Assembly: GCF_030815955.1 (NCBI RefSeq)
Contig: NZ_JAUSXK010000001.1
Coordinates: 3,038,001-3,102,000 of the forward strand
Source: Microbacterium murale
GTDB lineage: Bacteria > Actinomycetota > Actinomycetes > Actinomycetales > Microbacteriaceae
Length of the DNA stretch: 64,000 nt
Direction: 5' to 3'
The notes under the pieces were generated by a model, which had not been told where the DNA came from, ran no database searches, and saw only the letters and a program-made list of their open reading frames with translations. Of the stretch, positions 1 through 7,671 are shown one piece after another. Position numbers and translations under genes: made by a program. Within the stretch, counting starts at the first letter, position 1. Each line of letters opens with the position of its first letter.

Positions 1-128
1 TCGAGCGAACCGGCGATCGCCCGCAGCCACATCGCTCGTGTGATGTCCTCCGTACGGGCGAGCAGTGCGGATGCAGCGGCAGCGGAGCGCACTATGTCGT
101 CGACCTCGCGGGGAATGCTCTCGTTCAT
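1..128 (-). CDS. Aldehyde dehydrogenase, N-terminal fragment (probable 2,5-dioxopentanoate dehydrogenase)
   Basis: Only the first 42 codons lie in the window; the gene runs off the left edge. Translation begins MNESIPREVDDIVRSAAAAS and continues through an RAMWLRAIAGSL stretch, the usual pattern of the N-terminal helix of NAD(P)-dependent aldehyde dehydrogenases. A strong AGGAGG lies 6 nt before the ATG. It is the last visible gene of the minus-strand uronate operon. The oxidative uronate pathway ends with 2,5-dioxopentanoate (alpha-ketoglutaric semialdehyde) being oxidised to 2-oxoglutarate, so that role is inferred from context. No catalytic residue is visible in the fragment. Confidence 0.6.
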   Translation of the reverse strand, partial: MNESIPREVDDIVRSAAAASALLARTEDITRAMWLRAIAGSL

Positions 129-145
129 GGTGATCCTCCTGGTGC

Positions 146-182
146 GTGCGTGCGTTCGCGCGTGTGTGTGCGTGCGTTCGCG
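146..182. repeat. Direct repeat in TGCG-rich spacer
   Basis: The 15-mer GTGCGTGCGTTCGCG occurs at 146-160 and again at 168-182, separated by a short GT run. It fills the spacer between the enolase-superfamily gene and the aldehyde dehydrogenase gene. It looks like expansion of a simple TGCG/GT repeat; no regulatory role can be read from it. Confidence 0.6.
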
Positions 183-189
183 GCGATGT

Positions 190-1260
190 TCAGTGGAACC
201 GGAGTCCGAGTCCGAGTCCCGGTCGGCCCGTGATCCAGCCGTTCGCGATGTCGAGCCCGGTGGGCTCGCTCAACGCTCCGAGTGCGGCGAATCCGGCATC
301 CTCGACATCCTCTATCCAATTCTGCTCCGGTAGTGCGAAGGCCACCTGTGCCGAGAGCTCGGGGAGCAGATGGGGTGCGAGTTCCACGCGTCTCTCCCTG
401 GCGAGCTCGGCGATCCGCAGGAACGGGGTGATCCCGCCCACCCGGATGACGTTGGGCTGGACGACGTCCACGGCGCCCGCGTCCAGGAAATCCCGGAAGC
501 GGTGGACGGTGTGCAGGTTCTCGCCCAGCGCGACCGGCACATCGATGCGTCGGCGCAGCTCGGCATGGCCGGCGAGATCATCAGCGCGCAGCGGCTCTTC
601 CACCCAGCCGAGGCCATGGACGGACAGCGACTGGATCCGTCGGGTCGCGGTGTCCAGATCCCAGCGCTGATTGGCGTCGACGAGCAGACGGCGATCGGGT
701 CCGATCACCGATCGCACCGCCGCGACGCGGTCGAGATCCTCCGCAGGGTCGGGCCGGCCGACCTTGATCTTCACAGCCTCATTTCCTGCACTCACCCAGC
801 GCTCGGTCTGTGCGACCAGCTCATCGAGCGTGTAGTGCAGGTTCACGCCGCTCCCGTACACGGGCAGCCGGCTATGGTTCCGGCCGAGCACTCCTGTCAC
901 GCTCGTGCCTGCGACTCGCGCCCGTCTGTCCCAGAGAGCGAGATCGACACCGGCGAGTGCGATCGTCGTCACGCCGCCGCCGCCCGCCTCGTGCAGATGC
1001 GCCCACGCGTCACTCCATAGTTCGGGGACCGCCGGCCGACCGCGCAGGAACGGCGCGAGGTCATCGTCGAGCATCGCCTGTACGGCGGTGCCCCCGATCG
1101 ACGGCGTCCACGAGAAGCCGTGCCCATCGCTGCCGTCGTCGCAGACGACGGTCACTTCGACGACACGGATGTCGGTGACATCCTTGCCCCACGGACGACT
1201 CAGCGGAATACGGATGAGTCGGGTTCGGACGTCCGCGATCGCCGGGACTGCATCCGTCAT
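190..1260 (-). CDS. Mandelate racemase/muconate lactonizing enzyme family (enolase superfamily) sugar-acid dehydratase
   Basis: A 356-residue protein of the mandelate racemase subgroup. The N-terminal capping domain is followed by a TIM barrel with the expected landmarks in order: KIKVG (catalytic lysine strand), VDANQRW, VEEPL, ALGEN (the Asp/Glu/Glu magnesium ligands) and ELAPHLLPE (general-base histidine). The family acts on acid sugars or cycloisomerises lactones. In this operon it should feed KdgD by making 5-dehydro-4-deoxyglucarate from an aldarate or aldarolactone; whether it is a glucarate/galactarate dehydratase or an aldarolactone cycloisomerase cannot be read here. The ATG at 1260 overlaps the kdgD stop in TGATG; a GTG one codon upstream is possible. 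The C-terminus carries a GAGTCC-type hexamer repeat encoding GLGLGL. Confidence 0.85.
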   Translation of the reverse strand: MTDAVPAIADVRTRLIRIPLSRPWGKDVTDIRVVEVTVVCDDGSDGHGFSWTPSIGGTAVQAMLDDDLAPFLRGRPAVPELWSDAWAHLHEAGGGGVTTIALAGVDLALWDRRARVAGTSVTGVLGRNHSRLPVYGSGVNLHYTLDELVAQTERWVSAGNEAVKIKVGRPDPAEDLDRVAAVRSVIGPDRRLLVDANQRWDLDTATRRIQSLSVHGLGWVEEPLRADDLAGHAELRRRIDVPVALGENLHTVHRFRDFLDAGAVDVVQPNVIRVGGITPFLRIAELARERRVELAPHLLPELSAQVAFALPEQNWIEDVEDAGFAALGALSEPTGLDIANGWITGRPGLGLGLRFH

Positions 1261-2171
1261 CACGCCACGAGCTCCCTGCCGTCGGCGAGCAGTTGTGCGA
1301 GACGTTCGACCTGCGCGCCCGTCGGATCGATGAGCGGTGCGCGCACCGATCCCACAGGCAGCCCGCCCAGTCGGACCCCGGCTTTGATGAGGGACACGGC
1401 GAAGCCTGGCACCTCATCGCGCAGCGCGATCAGCGGTGAGTAGAAGCCGTCGAGCAGCCGGTGCTGCGCGTCGACATCGCCCGCGCGCAGCGCGGTGAAG
1501 AACGCGACAGCGATCTCGGGTGCCATTGCGAAGACGGCCGATGAGTACATCGGCACGCCGATCGCGGCGTAGGCGGCCTGGGTCATCTCTGCTGTGAGGA
1601 GGCCGTTGAAGAACAGGATGTCGCGACCGGATGCCTGTGCCCGGCGGACGAACTGCTGTGCGACGGCGAGATCGCCGACGCCGTCCTTGATGCCGACGAC
1701 CTGCGGCAGGCGCAGCAGTGCGCCGATCGAATCAGGGTGGAACTGCGCGTTCGCACGGTGATAGACGATGAGCGGCAGTTCGGTGGCGGCGGCGATGCGC
1801 TCCACGTAAGTGATGAGGCCCTGTTGGGGAGCGCCGACCAGATAGGGCGGAAGCACGAGAAGGCCCTCAGCACCCTGCTCCTGCGCTTCCTGCGCACACT
1901 CGATCGCGTGACCGAGCGGGCCGCCGGCGCCGGCGAGCACAGGAACTCTGCCTTTCGACGCTCTCACAGCGGCGCCCACGACTGCGGCGTTCTCACTGGC
2001 GGAGAGCGTGTGGAATTCCCCCGTGCCGCACGCGGCGAACACCGCGCCCGGCGCGTGCTCGACGCGCTCGGCGATGTGCTGCTCGACGAGATCGACGTCG
2101 ACGCGATCCTTTTCGTCGAAGGCGGTGACCGGGAAGTAGAGCACGCGGTCGGGGATGGTGAGCTCAGGCAC
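1260..2171 (-). CDS. kdgD: 5-dehydro-4-deoxyglucarate dehydratase
   Basis: A 303-residue class I aldolase-fold (DapA/NAL superfamily) protein. It shows FPVTAFDE near the start, FAACGTGEF, LLVLPPYL, LIVYHRAN with the family tyrosine, GIKDGVGD with the Schiff-base lysine, and YSSAVF. This set is the KdgD signature rather than DapA. The enzyme dehydrates and decarboxylates 5-dehydro-4-deoxyglucarate to 2,5-dioxopentanoate. The start chosen is the GTG at 2171, preceded by AGGAG at a 7-nt distance; the longer open frame upstream lies antisense-like inside udh and has no homology-like pattern. It overlaps udh upstream by 8 nt and the enolase-superfamily gene downstream, so translation is coupled. 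Confidence 0.85.
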   Translation of the reverse strand: MPELTIPDRVLYFPVTAFDEKDRVDVDLVEQHIAERVEHAPGAVFAACGTGEFHTLSASENAAVVGAAVRASKGRVPVLAGAGGPLGHAIECAQEAQEQGAEGLLVLPPYLVGAPQQGLITYVERIAAATELPLIVYHRANAQFHPDSIGALLRLPQVVGIKDGVGDLAVAQQFVRRAQASGRDILFFNGLLTAEMTQAAYAAIGVPMYSSAVFAMAPEIAVAFFTALRAGDVDAQHRLLDGFYSPLIALRDEVPGFAVSLIKAGVRLGGLPVGSVRAPLIDPTGAQVERLAQLLADGRELVA

Positions 2172-3111
2172 GGGAGGACTCCTGCGGATGATCGATCGGG
2201 GTGATGGATGTCGCGGCGTCGCGGAGTTCGCTGCGCCAGGTGTGCCGCGCACGCCAGCCGAGCAGCCGCTCCGCGCGCGCCGATGAGAAGACCGCGGCGT
2301 CGCTCGGCAGACTCGCCGCCTGCTCGGACGTGCCGGGCACGAGGGCCGCCAGAGCGGGACCTGTGGGTGAATCCAGCAGCGAGTCCGGAGCGCCGACGAA
2401 GAACACCTCCCCGTTCGGGATGTCCGATGCGTGCTCGAGCCAGCTGCGCACGAAGTCGCCGGCGTCGCGGGCATCAATGTAGTTGAACAGCGCTACTGCG
2501 GAGAGCGTCGGATCGGCGAGACGCTCGGCGACGGTGTGGCCCTGCTGCGTCTGCGCGCCTTCCCATTCCTCAGGAGCTATGACGTAACAGGGGCGGAAGG
2601 TGCCGAAGCGCATGGTGTCGCCGTTGCGGCGCACGGCCATCCGGACGATCTGCTCGATCGCCACCTTGGAGACTGCGTAGCCGTTCCAGGGGGCGAGCGG
2701 ATGCTGCTCGTCCAGCGGCAGATACGACGGACTCCAGCCCGATGGCGAACCGTAGCCGATCACGGTCGGACTGGAAGCGACGAGCAGCGCGCCTGCGCCG
2801 GCAGCCACGGTCGCCTCCAGCACGTTCCAAGCCAGGCGCGTGTTGACGTCGAACACCTCTGGGTCTGGCAACGCGCCCGGTACCGCGATGGCCGCGAGAT
2901 GGACGACGGCGACGGGCGCGAGCTGCGCGAACGCGGATCGCGTGGCGGCTGGATCGAGGAGGTCTACCTCTCGCTGCTCGGCGGGAAGGTCGGGCGCCGT
3001 CGCCCTGTCGATGGAGACTACCTCGTATCCGGCGTCCGCCAGTGCGCGTACGACGCTGCGTCCGAGCCGTCCGGCGCCGCCGGTGACGATGACGCGATCG
3101 CCGGCCTTCAC
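2164..3111 (-). CDS. udh: Uronate dehydrogenase-like NAD-dependent epimerase/dehydratase
   Basis: A 315-residue extended short-chain dehydrogenase. The Rossmann motif is VTGGAGRLGR near residues 9-18, followed by VVHLAAIAVPG, a catalytic YAVSK (Tyr-x3-Lys) and the upstream serine in LLVASSP. It is somewhat longer than characterised uronate dehydrogenases (about 265-280). Neighbouring kdgD and the enolase-superfamily gene make oxidation of galacturonate or glucuronate to the aldarolactone the most economical role. A sugar-nucleotide epimerase is the alternative, but no glycan biosynthesis gene is nearby. It starts inside the stop of the Gfo/Idh gene (ATGA overlap). Confidence 0.7.
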   Translation of the reverse strand: MKAGDRVIVTGGAGRLGRSVVRALADAGYEVVSIDRATAPDLPAEQREVDLLDPAATRSAFAQLAPVAVVHLAAIAVPGALPDPEVFDVNTRLAWNVLEATVAAGAGALLVASSPTVIGYGSPSGWSPSYLPLDEQHPLAPWNGYAVSKVAIEQIVRMAVRRNGDTMRFGTFRPCYVIAPEEWEGAQTQQGHTVAERLADPTLSAVALFNYIDARDAGDFVRSWLEHASDIPNGEVFFVGAPDSLLDSPTGPALAALVPGTSEQAASLPSDAAVFSSARAERLLGWRARHTWRSELRDAATSITPIDHPQESSRA

Positions 3112-4457
3112 TGCGCGAAGCCGGCGAGAGCGGCGCCGGCCGGACCGAGATCGAGTTCATCGATGCGCACCGCGCGATCGTCGGCGAGCGAGCGGTTGCC
3201 GGCGAGTCCGACCACCATGCTGCGTACCCCGTCGCCCCAGTCCGCCGTGCGCCCGAGCGGATCGGGCTGCGCGCCGACGAAGACGTCGCGCAGCAGCACG
3301 GCGTCGCCACCACCGTGTCCGCCGATCCCCTCAGGGATCGGAACTTCACGCGCAGGTTGGAAGTGCCGCTGCACGACGAGACGCTCCGAGACCGGGCGGG
3401 TGGCGTCGTCCGCGACGAGATCGGGCCGTGCGCTGGGATCGACCACCGTGCGGCCGTCTTCGTCCACGAGCACTGTTCCGCGTTCGACGACCGTCAGCTC
3501 GGCCCGGCCGAGCGTACCGTTGATCGCGACGGTGTAGCCCTCCCACGGGGAGTGCGCGTTGAGCGAGTACGACATGGAGGCGCCTCCGGCGTAGTCCACC
3601 ACGAGCGACAGGTTGTCCTCGATCGTGATGCCCTCATCGAACACGTCACGATCGCGCAGGTACCCGTCGTGCTGCTCCTGGTCGAGGTAGAGGCCCTTCC
3701 AGGTCGCATCCGTGCGCAGATCGAGACTGAACGCGTCCCGGAGGGGAGAATCCGTCGTGCCGCGTTCGGGCCGGGCGGCGAGTCCGCGCTTCGCGGCGTT
3801 CTGCGCGCCGTAGAAGCGCAGTCCTCCCGACGCGAACACGCGGGCGGGCACATCGGCCGTCCACCAGTTGACGAGGTCGAAGTGATGGCTCGACTTGTGG
3901 ATGAGCAGTCCGCCCGACTTCTCCTTGATGCGGTGCCAGCGACGGAAGTAATCGGCTCCATGCGCGGTGTCGAGCACCCATTCGAAGTGGATGCCGGTGA
4001 CCTCACCGATCTCGCCGGCGGCGATGACGCGCTTGAGCTCTGTGTTGCGCGGCGAGTATCGGTAGTTGAAGGTGATGGTGACATCGCGTCCGGTGCGCTC
4101 CACCGCCTCTGCGATGCGTCGCACGCCCTCTTCGTCGGTCGTCAACGGCTTCTCGACGACGACATCCGCTCCGGCATCCAGAGCCGTGACGATGTGGTCG
4201 GCGTGCGTGAAGTCAGGGGAGGTGATGATTACCCTGTCGATGCGGTGCGTGCGCACGGCGTCGGCGAGGTCATCGGGCGCGAACCACGCCGGCGAGCCGA
4301 GAGCGGGGTGGCGGTCCAATGACCACTGCGCTCGGCCGGGGTTGGTGTCGGACCAGGCGACGAGCTGAGCCACGTCGGCGTGCGTGGATGCGATCGCCTC
4401 GAGGTACATCTGGGCGCGGGAGCCTGTTCCGATGAGGGCGTAGCGGCGGCGGGTCAT
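3108..4457 (-). CDS. Gfo/Idh/MocA family oxidoreductase
   Basis: A 449-residue NAD(P)-dependent sugar or inositol oxidoreductase. The N-terminal Rossmann fold shows YALIGTGSRAQMYLEAI, and the family motif VVEKPLTTDEEG contains the EKP lysine. A C-terminal alpha/beta substrate domain follows with HKSSHHFDLVNWW, typical of the longer members of the family. It is placed between the ABC permeases and udh, 16 nt downstream of the permease stop and overlapping udh by 4 nt. It could oxidise or epimerise a glycoside before hydrolysis, as family members do in unusual glycosidase pathways, but the substrate cannot be told from sequence. Confidence 0.85.
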   Translation of the reverse strand: MTRRRYALIGTGSRAQMYLEAIASTHADVAQLVAWSDTNPGRAQWSLDRHPALGSPAWFAPDDLADAVRTHRIDRVIITSPDFTHADHIVTALDAGADVVVEKPLTTDEEGVRRIAEAVERTGRDVTITFNYRYSPRNTELKRVIAAGEIGEVTGIHFEWVLDTAHGADYFRRWHRIKEKSGGLLIHKSSHHFDLVNWWTADVPARVFASGGLRFYGAQNAAKRGLAARPERGTTDSPLRDAFSLDLRTDATWKGLYLDQEQHDGYLRDRDVFDEGITIEDNLSLVVDYAGGASMSYSLNAHSPWEGYTVAINGTLGRAELTVVERGTVLVDEDGRTVVDPSARPDLVADDATRPVSERLVVQRHFQPAREVPIPEGIGGHGGGDAVLLRDVFVGAQPDPLGRTADWGDGVRSMVVGLAGNRSLADDRAVRIDELDLGPAGAALAGFAQ

Positions 4458-4473
4458 TCGAGGGTTCTTCCGA

Positions 4474-5386
4474 TCACTTGATGCCTGAGGTCGCTGCGCC
4501 CTTGATGAGGAAGCGCTGACCGAACAGGAAGACGAGGAACAGGGGCAGGAGCGAGACGACGCTCATCGCGAACATCGAGCCGTAGTCGGAGCTGGATTGC
4601 GCGTCGAGGAATCCCTTCAACGCGAGGGATGCCGGGAACAGCTCCGGCAGCCGCACGTAGATGAGCGGTCCGAAGAAGTCGCCCCAGGTCCAGATGAAGG
4701 TGAAGATCGCCGTGGTCGCGAGCGACGGGACGATCAGCGGCAACGTGATCTGGAAGTAGCTGCGGAAGTGTCCTGCACCGTCCATGCGGGCCGCTTCGAA
4801 CAGCTCCTTGGGCAACCCGCGGATGAACTGCACCATCAGGAACACGAAGAACGCCTCGGTGGCCAGGAACTTCGGTGCGACCAGCGGCAGGAAGGTGTTG
4901 AGCCAGCCCAGCTCCTTGAAGATCAGGAACTGCGGCACCATGAGCACCTGGAAGGGCAGCATGATCGATCCGAGCATCAGCGTGAACGCGAGGGGTGCGA
5001 CCGCGGAACTTCAACCGCGCGAACGCGTACGCGGCCATCGAGCAGGACACCAGGTTCCCCACGATCGCGCCGAGCGCGATGATCGACGAGTTCACCAGGA
5101 AGACGCCGAACGGTGCTTGGAGGTCATTCCATCCGTTGCTGTAGTTCTCCAGAGTGAGGTCGGTGGTGAAGACGCTCAGGTCGCGGAAGATCTGATCGTT
5201 GGGCTTCAGGCTGGACACCACGAGCCAGATGAGCGGGTAGATCATCAGCAGTGAGACGCCGGTGAGCATCACATGCTTGCCGATCGAACGCATCCGCTGA
5301 GGGAGGCGGGACCGGGGGCCGACGAACCGGCGCGCCGGCCGGTCGGGGCGATTCGGCCGCAGGAGGGTCTCGGTCTCAGTCGTCAT
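4474..5386 (-). pseudogene. Carbohydrate ABC transporter permease, MalG type, frameshifted
   Basis: The N-terminal part reads in one frame from the ATG at 5386 (MTTETETLLRPNRPDRPARR, then a membrane helix MLTGVSLLMIYPLIWLVVSS) as far as FARLKFRGRT. The rest (LGSIMLPFQVLMVPQF through the EAARMDGAGHFRSYFQITLP permease loop to GAATSGIK) is in another frame. Removing one base from the GGGG at 4992-4995 (plus strand) joins them as RGRTLAFTLMLGS and gives an intact 303-residue MalG-like permease. Both halves keep full family patterns, so a read error or very recent mutation is likely. It overlaps the upstream permease by 11 nt and belongs to the importer whose lipoprotein is at 7672. Confidence 0.85.
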
Positions 5387-6317
5387 AGAACACCCAATAC
5401 TTCGAAAGCCAGAAGTTGAACGCGGTGAAGGCGGCGATCACGACGAGCAGGAACCAGGACATCGCGGATGCGTACCCCATGTCGAGTTCGGTGAAGGCCT
5501 CCTTGTAGAGCAGAAGCGTGAAGAACATCGTCGAATCGCTCGGCCCGCCGGTCCCTCCCGAGACCACGTAGGCCTGCGTGAACGACTGGAACGCGAAGAT
5601 GATCTGCAGCACGAGGTTGAAGAAGATGACCGGGGTCAGCAGCGGGAAGGTGATGGCGAAGAACTGACGGATCCGGCCGGCGCCGTCCATCGACGCCGCT
5701 TCGTAGTACATCTCCGGGATCTGGCGAAGGCCGGCGAGGAAGATCACCATCGGCGAGCCGAACGTCCAGATGTGCAGCACGATGAGCGTGCCGAGTGCGA
5801 AGTCCGGATGCCCGATCCACCCAGGACCGTCGATGCCGAACCACGCGAGGAAGCCGTTGACGATGCCGTCCTTGCCGAAGACCTGACGCCACAGGATCGC
5901 GATCGCCACGGATCCGCCGAGGAGCGAGGGCAGATAGAAGATCGAACGGTAGAACGAGAGCCCGCGCATGCCCTTGTCCAGCAGGATCGCCAGGCCGAGT
6001 GCCAGGGCGAGCTGCAGAGGGACACCGACGAAGACGTAGATCATCGTGACGCGGACCGAGTTCCAGAACCGGGCGTCGCCGAACATCTCGAAGAAGTTGC
6101 TCAGGCCCGACCAGACCGGGGGCTGCAGAAGGTTGTAGTCGGTGAACGACAGGTAGAGGGAGGCGATGATCGGACCGATCGTGAGGCCCAGAAGCCCCAC
6201 GAGCCAGGGCAGCAGGAATACCAGCGCCGCCTTGTTGTCGGGGTACTTCTCTTTGACGCGCCCACTTCCGGCGCGTCGAGAACGCGCTATGGTGCGAAGT
6301 TCGCCGAGACTGCTCAC
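5376..6317 (-). CDS. Carbohydrate ABC transporter permease, MalF type
   Basis: A 313-residue integral membrane protein with about six helices, starting with AALVFLLPWLVGLLGLTIGP. The conserved cytoplasmic EAA loop, YYEAASMDGAGRIRQFF, contacts the ATPase. It is the first gene of the minus-strand operon, so it should form the importer heterodimer with the frameshifted MalG-type permease downstream. No ATPase gene is in this locus, which is usual for actinobacterial CUT1 importers that share an MsiK-type ATPase. The start is preceded by AAGGAGGTCACGTG, a strong ribosome binding site. A LacI-type operator lies 50 bases upstream at 6367. Confidence 0.92.
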   Translation of the reverse strand: MSSLGELRTIARSRRAGSGRVKEKYPDNKAALVFLLPWLVGLLGLTIGPIIASLYLSFTDYNLLQPPVWSGLSNFFEMFGDARFWNSVRVTMIYVFVGVPLQLALALGLAILLDKGMRGLSFYRSIFYLPSLLGGSVAIAILWRQVFGKDGIVNGFLAWFGIDGPGWIGHPDFALGTLIVLHIWTFGSPMVIFLAGLRQIPEMYYEAASMDGAGRIRQFFAITFPLLTPVIFFNLVLQIIFAFQSFTQAYVVSGGTGGPSDSTMFFTLLLYKEAFTELDMGYASAMSWFLLVVIAAFTAFNFWLSKYWVFYDD

Positions 6318-6366
6318 GTGACCTCCTTGTCAGATCTCTCGCTCTCGAGAAGAATCGGATGTTCTC

Positions 6367-6382
6367 GAGAAAGCGGTTTCAC
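6367..6382. promoter_or_regulatory. LacI-type operator, copy 1
   Basis: GAGAAAGCGGTTTCAC, a near-perfect palindrome around a central CG as in most LacI/GalR operators. It sits between the divergent permease operon and the lacI-type gene. Copies 2 (7589) and 3 (12792) read GTGAAAGCGGTTTCTC in one orientation or the other. Two TCTCGAGA palindromes flank it on the left (6343-6370 region) and may be part of the same control region. I could not define a convincing -10/-35 pair on the minus strand. Confidence 0.75.
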
Positions 6383-6478
6383 GAATGATCCGATTATTGA
6401 CGTGTCCGAGGCGATCCGTCAAGCCGACGCCGGTATGGTGGCACTGATCGGGCACCCGCCCGGCCGGGAGGGACGACG

Positions 6479-7495
6479 ATGACCGCGCACCGCGGGAGTG
6501 TCACGATCGCCGATGTGGCGCGGAATGCAGGCGTATCGCCCGCGACCGTGTCGAGGGTGATGAACGGGCGCTTCGGCGGCGAGCCGGATGTCGCCGAGCG
6601 TGTTCGCGAGGCGGCGCGCGAACTCGCATACGCGCCCAGCCCGCTGGCCCGCAGCCTGGCGCTGGGGCGCACACACGCGATCGCGTTCGTCGTGCCTGAC
6701 CTCGCGAACCCGGCTTTCCAGTCTGTGCTCGCCGGACTCAGCAAGACAGCCGCGCTTGACGGCTATCGCGTTCTCGTCGCCGACTCGGGGGAGACCCCCT
6801 CCGAGGAGGGGCCGTTGTCGGTCGAGATCCGTCGTCGAACGGACGCGATCGTGCTGTGCGCGCCGCGCATGCCGGAGGAAGAGCTCGCCGCGCTCGCCGC
6901 GCAACTTCACCCCCTGGTACTCGTCAATCGCAGCGTGCCGGGGATCGCGGCGCCATCGCTGGCGATCGACTATCGTGCGGGGATCGCCGCGCTCGCGCAG
7001 CATCTGTACGATCTGGGGCATCGTTCCCTGGCCTATGTGTACGGTCCGGAGCGCAGCGCCTCGAATGCCCACCGTGAGCGCGGACTCGATGATTTCCTCC
7101 GAGAGCACCCGGATGTGCGGATAGAGCGCGTCCCCGCCGGTGCCGGTTCGGAGGACGGCAGGGCGGCGGCGCCGGCTGTGCGCGACAGCGGCGTCACTGC
7201 GGCGCTCGCATTCAACGATCTCGTCGCCATCGGGCTGATCGGAGGGTTGCGGGCGCTGGGGGTGCGCGTGCCGGACGACCTCTCGGTGACGGGTTTCGAC
7301 GACATCCCGCTGGCGCAGTACGTCGCGCCGGCGCTGACGACGGCATCGGTGTCGCATTCCGAGCTCGGCGTGCTGGCGTGGCAGCGGATGCGCGCGCTCA
7401 TGAACGGCGAACAGCCGGGTCACAACGTGGTGTTCCAGCCACGGGTCGAGACGCGCGATTCCACCGGTGCCGCGCCAGCCGTCGACGAAGACTGA
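6479..7495 (+). CDS. LacI-family transcriptional regulator
   Basis: A 338-residue regulator. The N-terminal helix-turn-helix is TIADVARNAGVSPATVSRVM (residues 9-28), followed by the hinge helix PLARSLALGRTHAI and a periplasmic-binding-protein-like effector domain with SVTGFDDIPLAQYVAPALTT near the end. It probably binds a uronate or oligosaccharide inducer. Its position between the uronate operon and the cognate lipoprotein gene, with matching palindromes in front of both and in front of the M24/GH43 unit, makes it the local repressor. GGGAGGG precedes the ATG. Confidence 0.93.
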   Translation: MTAHRGSVTIADVARNAGVSPATVSRVMNGRFGGEPDVAERVREAARELAYAPSPLARSLALGRTHAIAFVVPDLANPAFQSVLAGLSKTAALDGYRVLVADSGETPSEEGPLSVEIRRRTDAIVLCAPRMPEEELAALAAQLHPLVLVNRSVPGIAAPSLAIDYRAGIAALAQHLYDLGHRSLAYVYGPERSASNAHRERGLDDFLREHPDVRIERVPAGAGSEDGRAAAPAVRDSGVTAALAFNDLVAIGLIGGLRALGVRVPDDLSVTGFDDIPLAQYVAPALTTASVSHSELGVLAWQRMRALMNGEQPGHNVVFQPRVETRDSTGAAPAVDED

Positions 7496-7556
7496 CCCTG
7501 CCGCGCCTCCTCTACAGCGCCGAGATACCGTTTTGTTGTCGTCTCCGCAGAATCCG

Positions 7557-7585
7557 TTGACAGGTCATACGCGTGATGCTAACTT
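7557..7585 (+). promoter_or_regulatory. Sigma-70-type promoter of the substrate-binding lipoprotein gene
   Basis: TTGACA at 7557-7562, a 17-bp spacer and TAACTT at 7580-7585. This is the cleanest promoter in the window: perfect -35, optimal spacing. The LacI-type operator begins 3 bases after the -10 hexamer and so covers the start site, the classic arrangement for repression. Confidence 0.75.
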
Positions 7586-7588
7586 CAC

Positions 7589-7604
7589 GTGAAAGCGGTT
7601 TCTC
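7589..7604. promoter_or_regulatory. LacI-type operator, copy 2
   Basis: GTGAAAGCGGTTTCTC, identical as a 16-mer to the reverse complement of copy 3 at 12792. It lies immediately downstream of the -10 box for the lipoprotein gene. Confidence 0.82.
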
Positions 7605-7671
7605 CGCTGACTGACATCCGTAACTCACTCGGTCGCCACCACGATGGCGGCCACAACCCGAAAGAGGCGCA

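Noticed and set aside
6397..6439. Possible lacI promoter TTGACG with TATGGT
   Set aside because: Spacing between the two elements is far from 16-18 bp, so they cannot form one promoter.
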